Shown here: one piece after another, positions 62,942 to 64,000 of the stretch
Layout of the letters: the number at the start of each line of letters is the position of its first letter
Numbering within the stretch: the stretch's first letter is position 1
Assembly: GCA_946699065.1 (NCBI GenBank)
Contig: CAMPDV010000117.1
Coordinates: forward strand, 620,001-684,000
Reading direction: 5' to 3'
DNA: 64,000 nt
From: Loxodes magnus
Taxonomy: Eukaryota > Ciliophora > Karyorelictea > Loxodida > Loxodidae
Notes under the pieces: generated by a model
What the model was told of the DNA's origin: nothing
The model's database searches: none
What the model saw: the letters and a program-made list of their open reading frames with translations, nothing else
Made by a program: the position numbers and the translations under genes

Positions 62942-64000
62942 TTTTACTTTTAGTAATTTTTATAGAATTGTATTTCTATAAGACTTTTAAGGTGAGTACT
63001 CATTAAATATATTTTATTGTTAATCTTTATATTTTGATTGGTAGTTAATAAATAAAATTGGTTGCTGTTAAATAAACTAGCAAGAAATCCTTTTATTAGT
63101 TGCTTAATAAAAAGTTTTTTAATTTACTACTTTTAAGCAGTTTTAAAGGTATATTTGAAGGAAATATAATAGTAGCAATCATTATATTTAATATCTTCAA
63201 AAATTTATTTTTTAGAACATTTCCAATTTATGCTAATGTTTAGTTTTTATAGAATAATGGAAAATTCGCTGTTGTCAAGCAGTTACTACAACATAATAAG
63301 GATAGCTATAACTAAATTATTTTTCTTCTACAGATCCTTTGATGATTAACTTTTAATCCTGCCATTGTATTTCATATTAGCAATGTTCTTGATTTTAAGA
63401 TTCTTAATTCTCTTTCAAAATTCCTAGCTTTTCTTGGCTCAGTAATTAAATATTTATTTAACTAAGCGCTAGGATGATTAGCAGAAACTGGGATTGTCTC
63501 AATTTTGAAATAATTAAAGGTTTATTAGTTTGTAAGTTGTAGAGTCAAGTATGAAGACTGATAATTTGATATATTTGATTGGTTAATTTTACCTACATTT
63601 GTAATTGAAATCTAGAGACCAAATTATATAAGGTTTAACTAGCAATCTGTTCTTCTTTGGTTCTAAATTTGAAATTAGAAAGTTTTAGATAAGAGAGTCT
63701 TTTATCAGTTTGTTCAGATAAAATAGAGATTTCTGTTATGAAGGCAGATAAATAAAGTTATCTCCTTTGATTATATTTGTATAAAGTTTTGAAGAGGCAA
63801 TACATTCTACTGATTGAATAAAAAGACTATGTATAAACTAATAGGAAATGATTGTCTATCTATATTAAATTTCTAGTGTAGCGTAATTTCTTAAAGAATA
63901 TTAGTTATTATTTGCAGCTATATCATAAAATTTTGCTATTTATAAATCTTAAATTGATTTCTTAAAATAAATAAATGCTTTTGTAGCTTACTAGTAATTT
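62942..64000 (+). repeat. Exact long direct repeat, copy 2 (continues past window)
   Basis: Same sequence and orientation as 43730-44788; the ATG of the 44045 ORF recurs at 63257. Unlike copy 1, the left flank here is AT-rich DNA with no zinc-knuckle ORF, so 62942 is a true junction. Confidence 0.85.

Noticed and set aside
1-64000. Tetrahymena/Paramecium-type code (TGA only as stop) with all internal TGA treated as decay
   Set aside because: It explains the CAP genes. It would make the ART gene, Dcc1 and the 56-kb gene pseudogenes whose only defects are TGA codons, with no frameshifts; TGA = Trp is simpler.

Overview
The window reads as nuclear DNA of a ciliate with a reassigned genetic code. 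It is AT-rich with sparse genes. Genes become visible only when TAA and TAG are read as glutamine. In several genes TGA must also be read as tryptophan internally, although TGA ends most of them. The clearest case is a 3.85-kb minus-strand frame (35897-39751) with six in-frame TGA codons, no frameshift and intact domains at both ends. Sixteen- to 17-nt GT-AG introns restore frame in three genes: a Dcc1 homologue and two unidentified genes. TAA/TAG = Gln, TGA = Trp-or-stop and minute introns together point to a karyorelict (Loxodes-like) or Condylostoma-type ciliate rather than Tetrahymena or Paramecium. That placement is an inference.

Layout. 3.1-4.1 kb: a CAP-domain gene. 6.5-10.5 kb: a decayed non-LTR retrotransposon (minus) with endonuclease and reverse transcriptase. 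11.3-12.3 kb: a GC-richer unidentified ORF. 12.5-18.2 kb: a nest of short retroposons. 21-31 kb: three more CAP genes among AT-rich deserts. 35.9-45.1 kb: the densest block, with a RING / Cys-array / ADP-ribosyltransferase gene, a Dcc1 gene, two closely packed ORFs and a >1-kb segment repeated at the window's right end. 45.7 kb: a fifth CAP gene. 48-49 kb: an intact single-ORF retroposon with a 14-bp target-site duplication. 49.5-54 kb: more short retroposons, ORF1 relics and a small coiled-coil gene. 55.2-57.1 kb: two convergent spliced genes. 58.5-62.7 kb: ORF1 and RT relics flanking a 1.06-kb perfect 9-bp satellite.

How it fits together. At least eight short elements in two families, an ORF1-only retroposon and an RT-bearing LINE end in a similar 3' hairpin followed by a TTTA-like tail, which suggests that one LINE machinery mobilises them all. 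The five CAP genes form two subfamilies. All lack introns, all start with an MGxCC dual-acylation motif and they are scattered on both strands. Single-copy genes include Dcc1 (sister-chromatid cohesion, RFC-Ctf18 complex) and the RING-ART protein, which joins predicted ubiquitin-ligase and ADP-ribosyltransferase domains. The many AT-rich gaps show no gene I can support. No tRNA, rRNA or CRISPR was seen.
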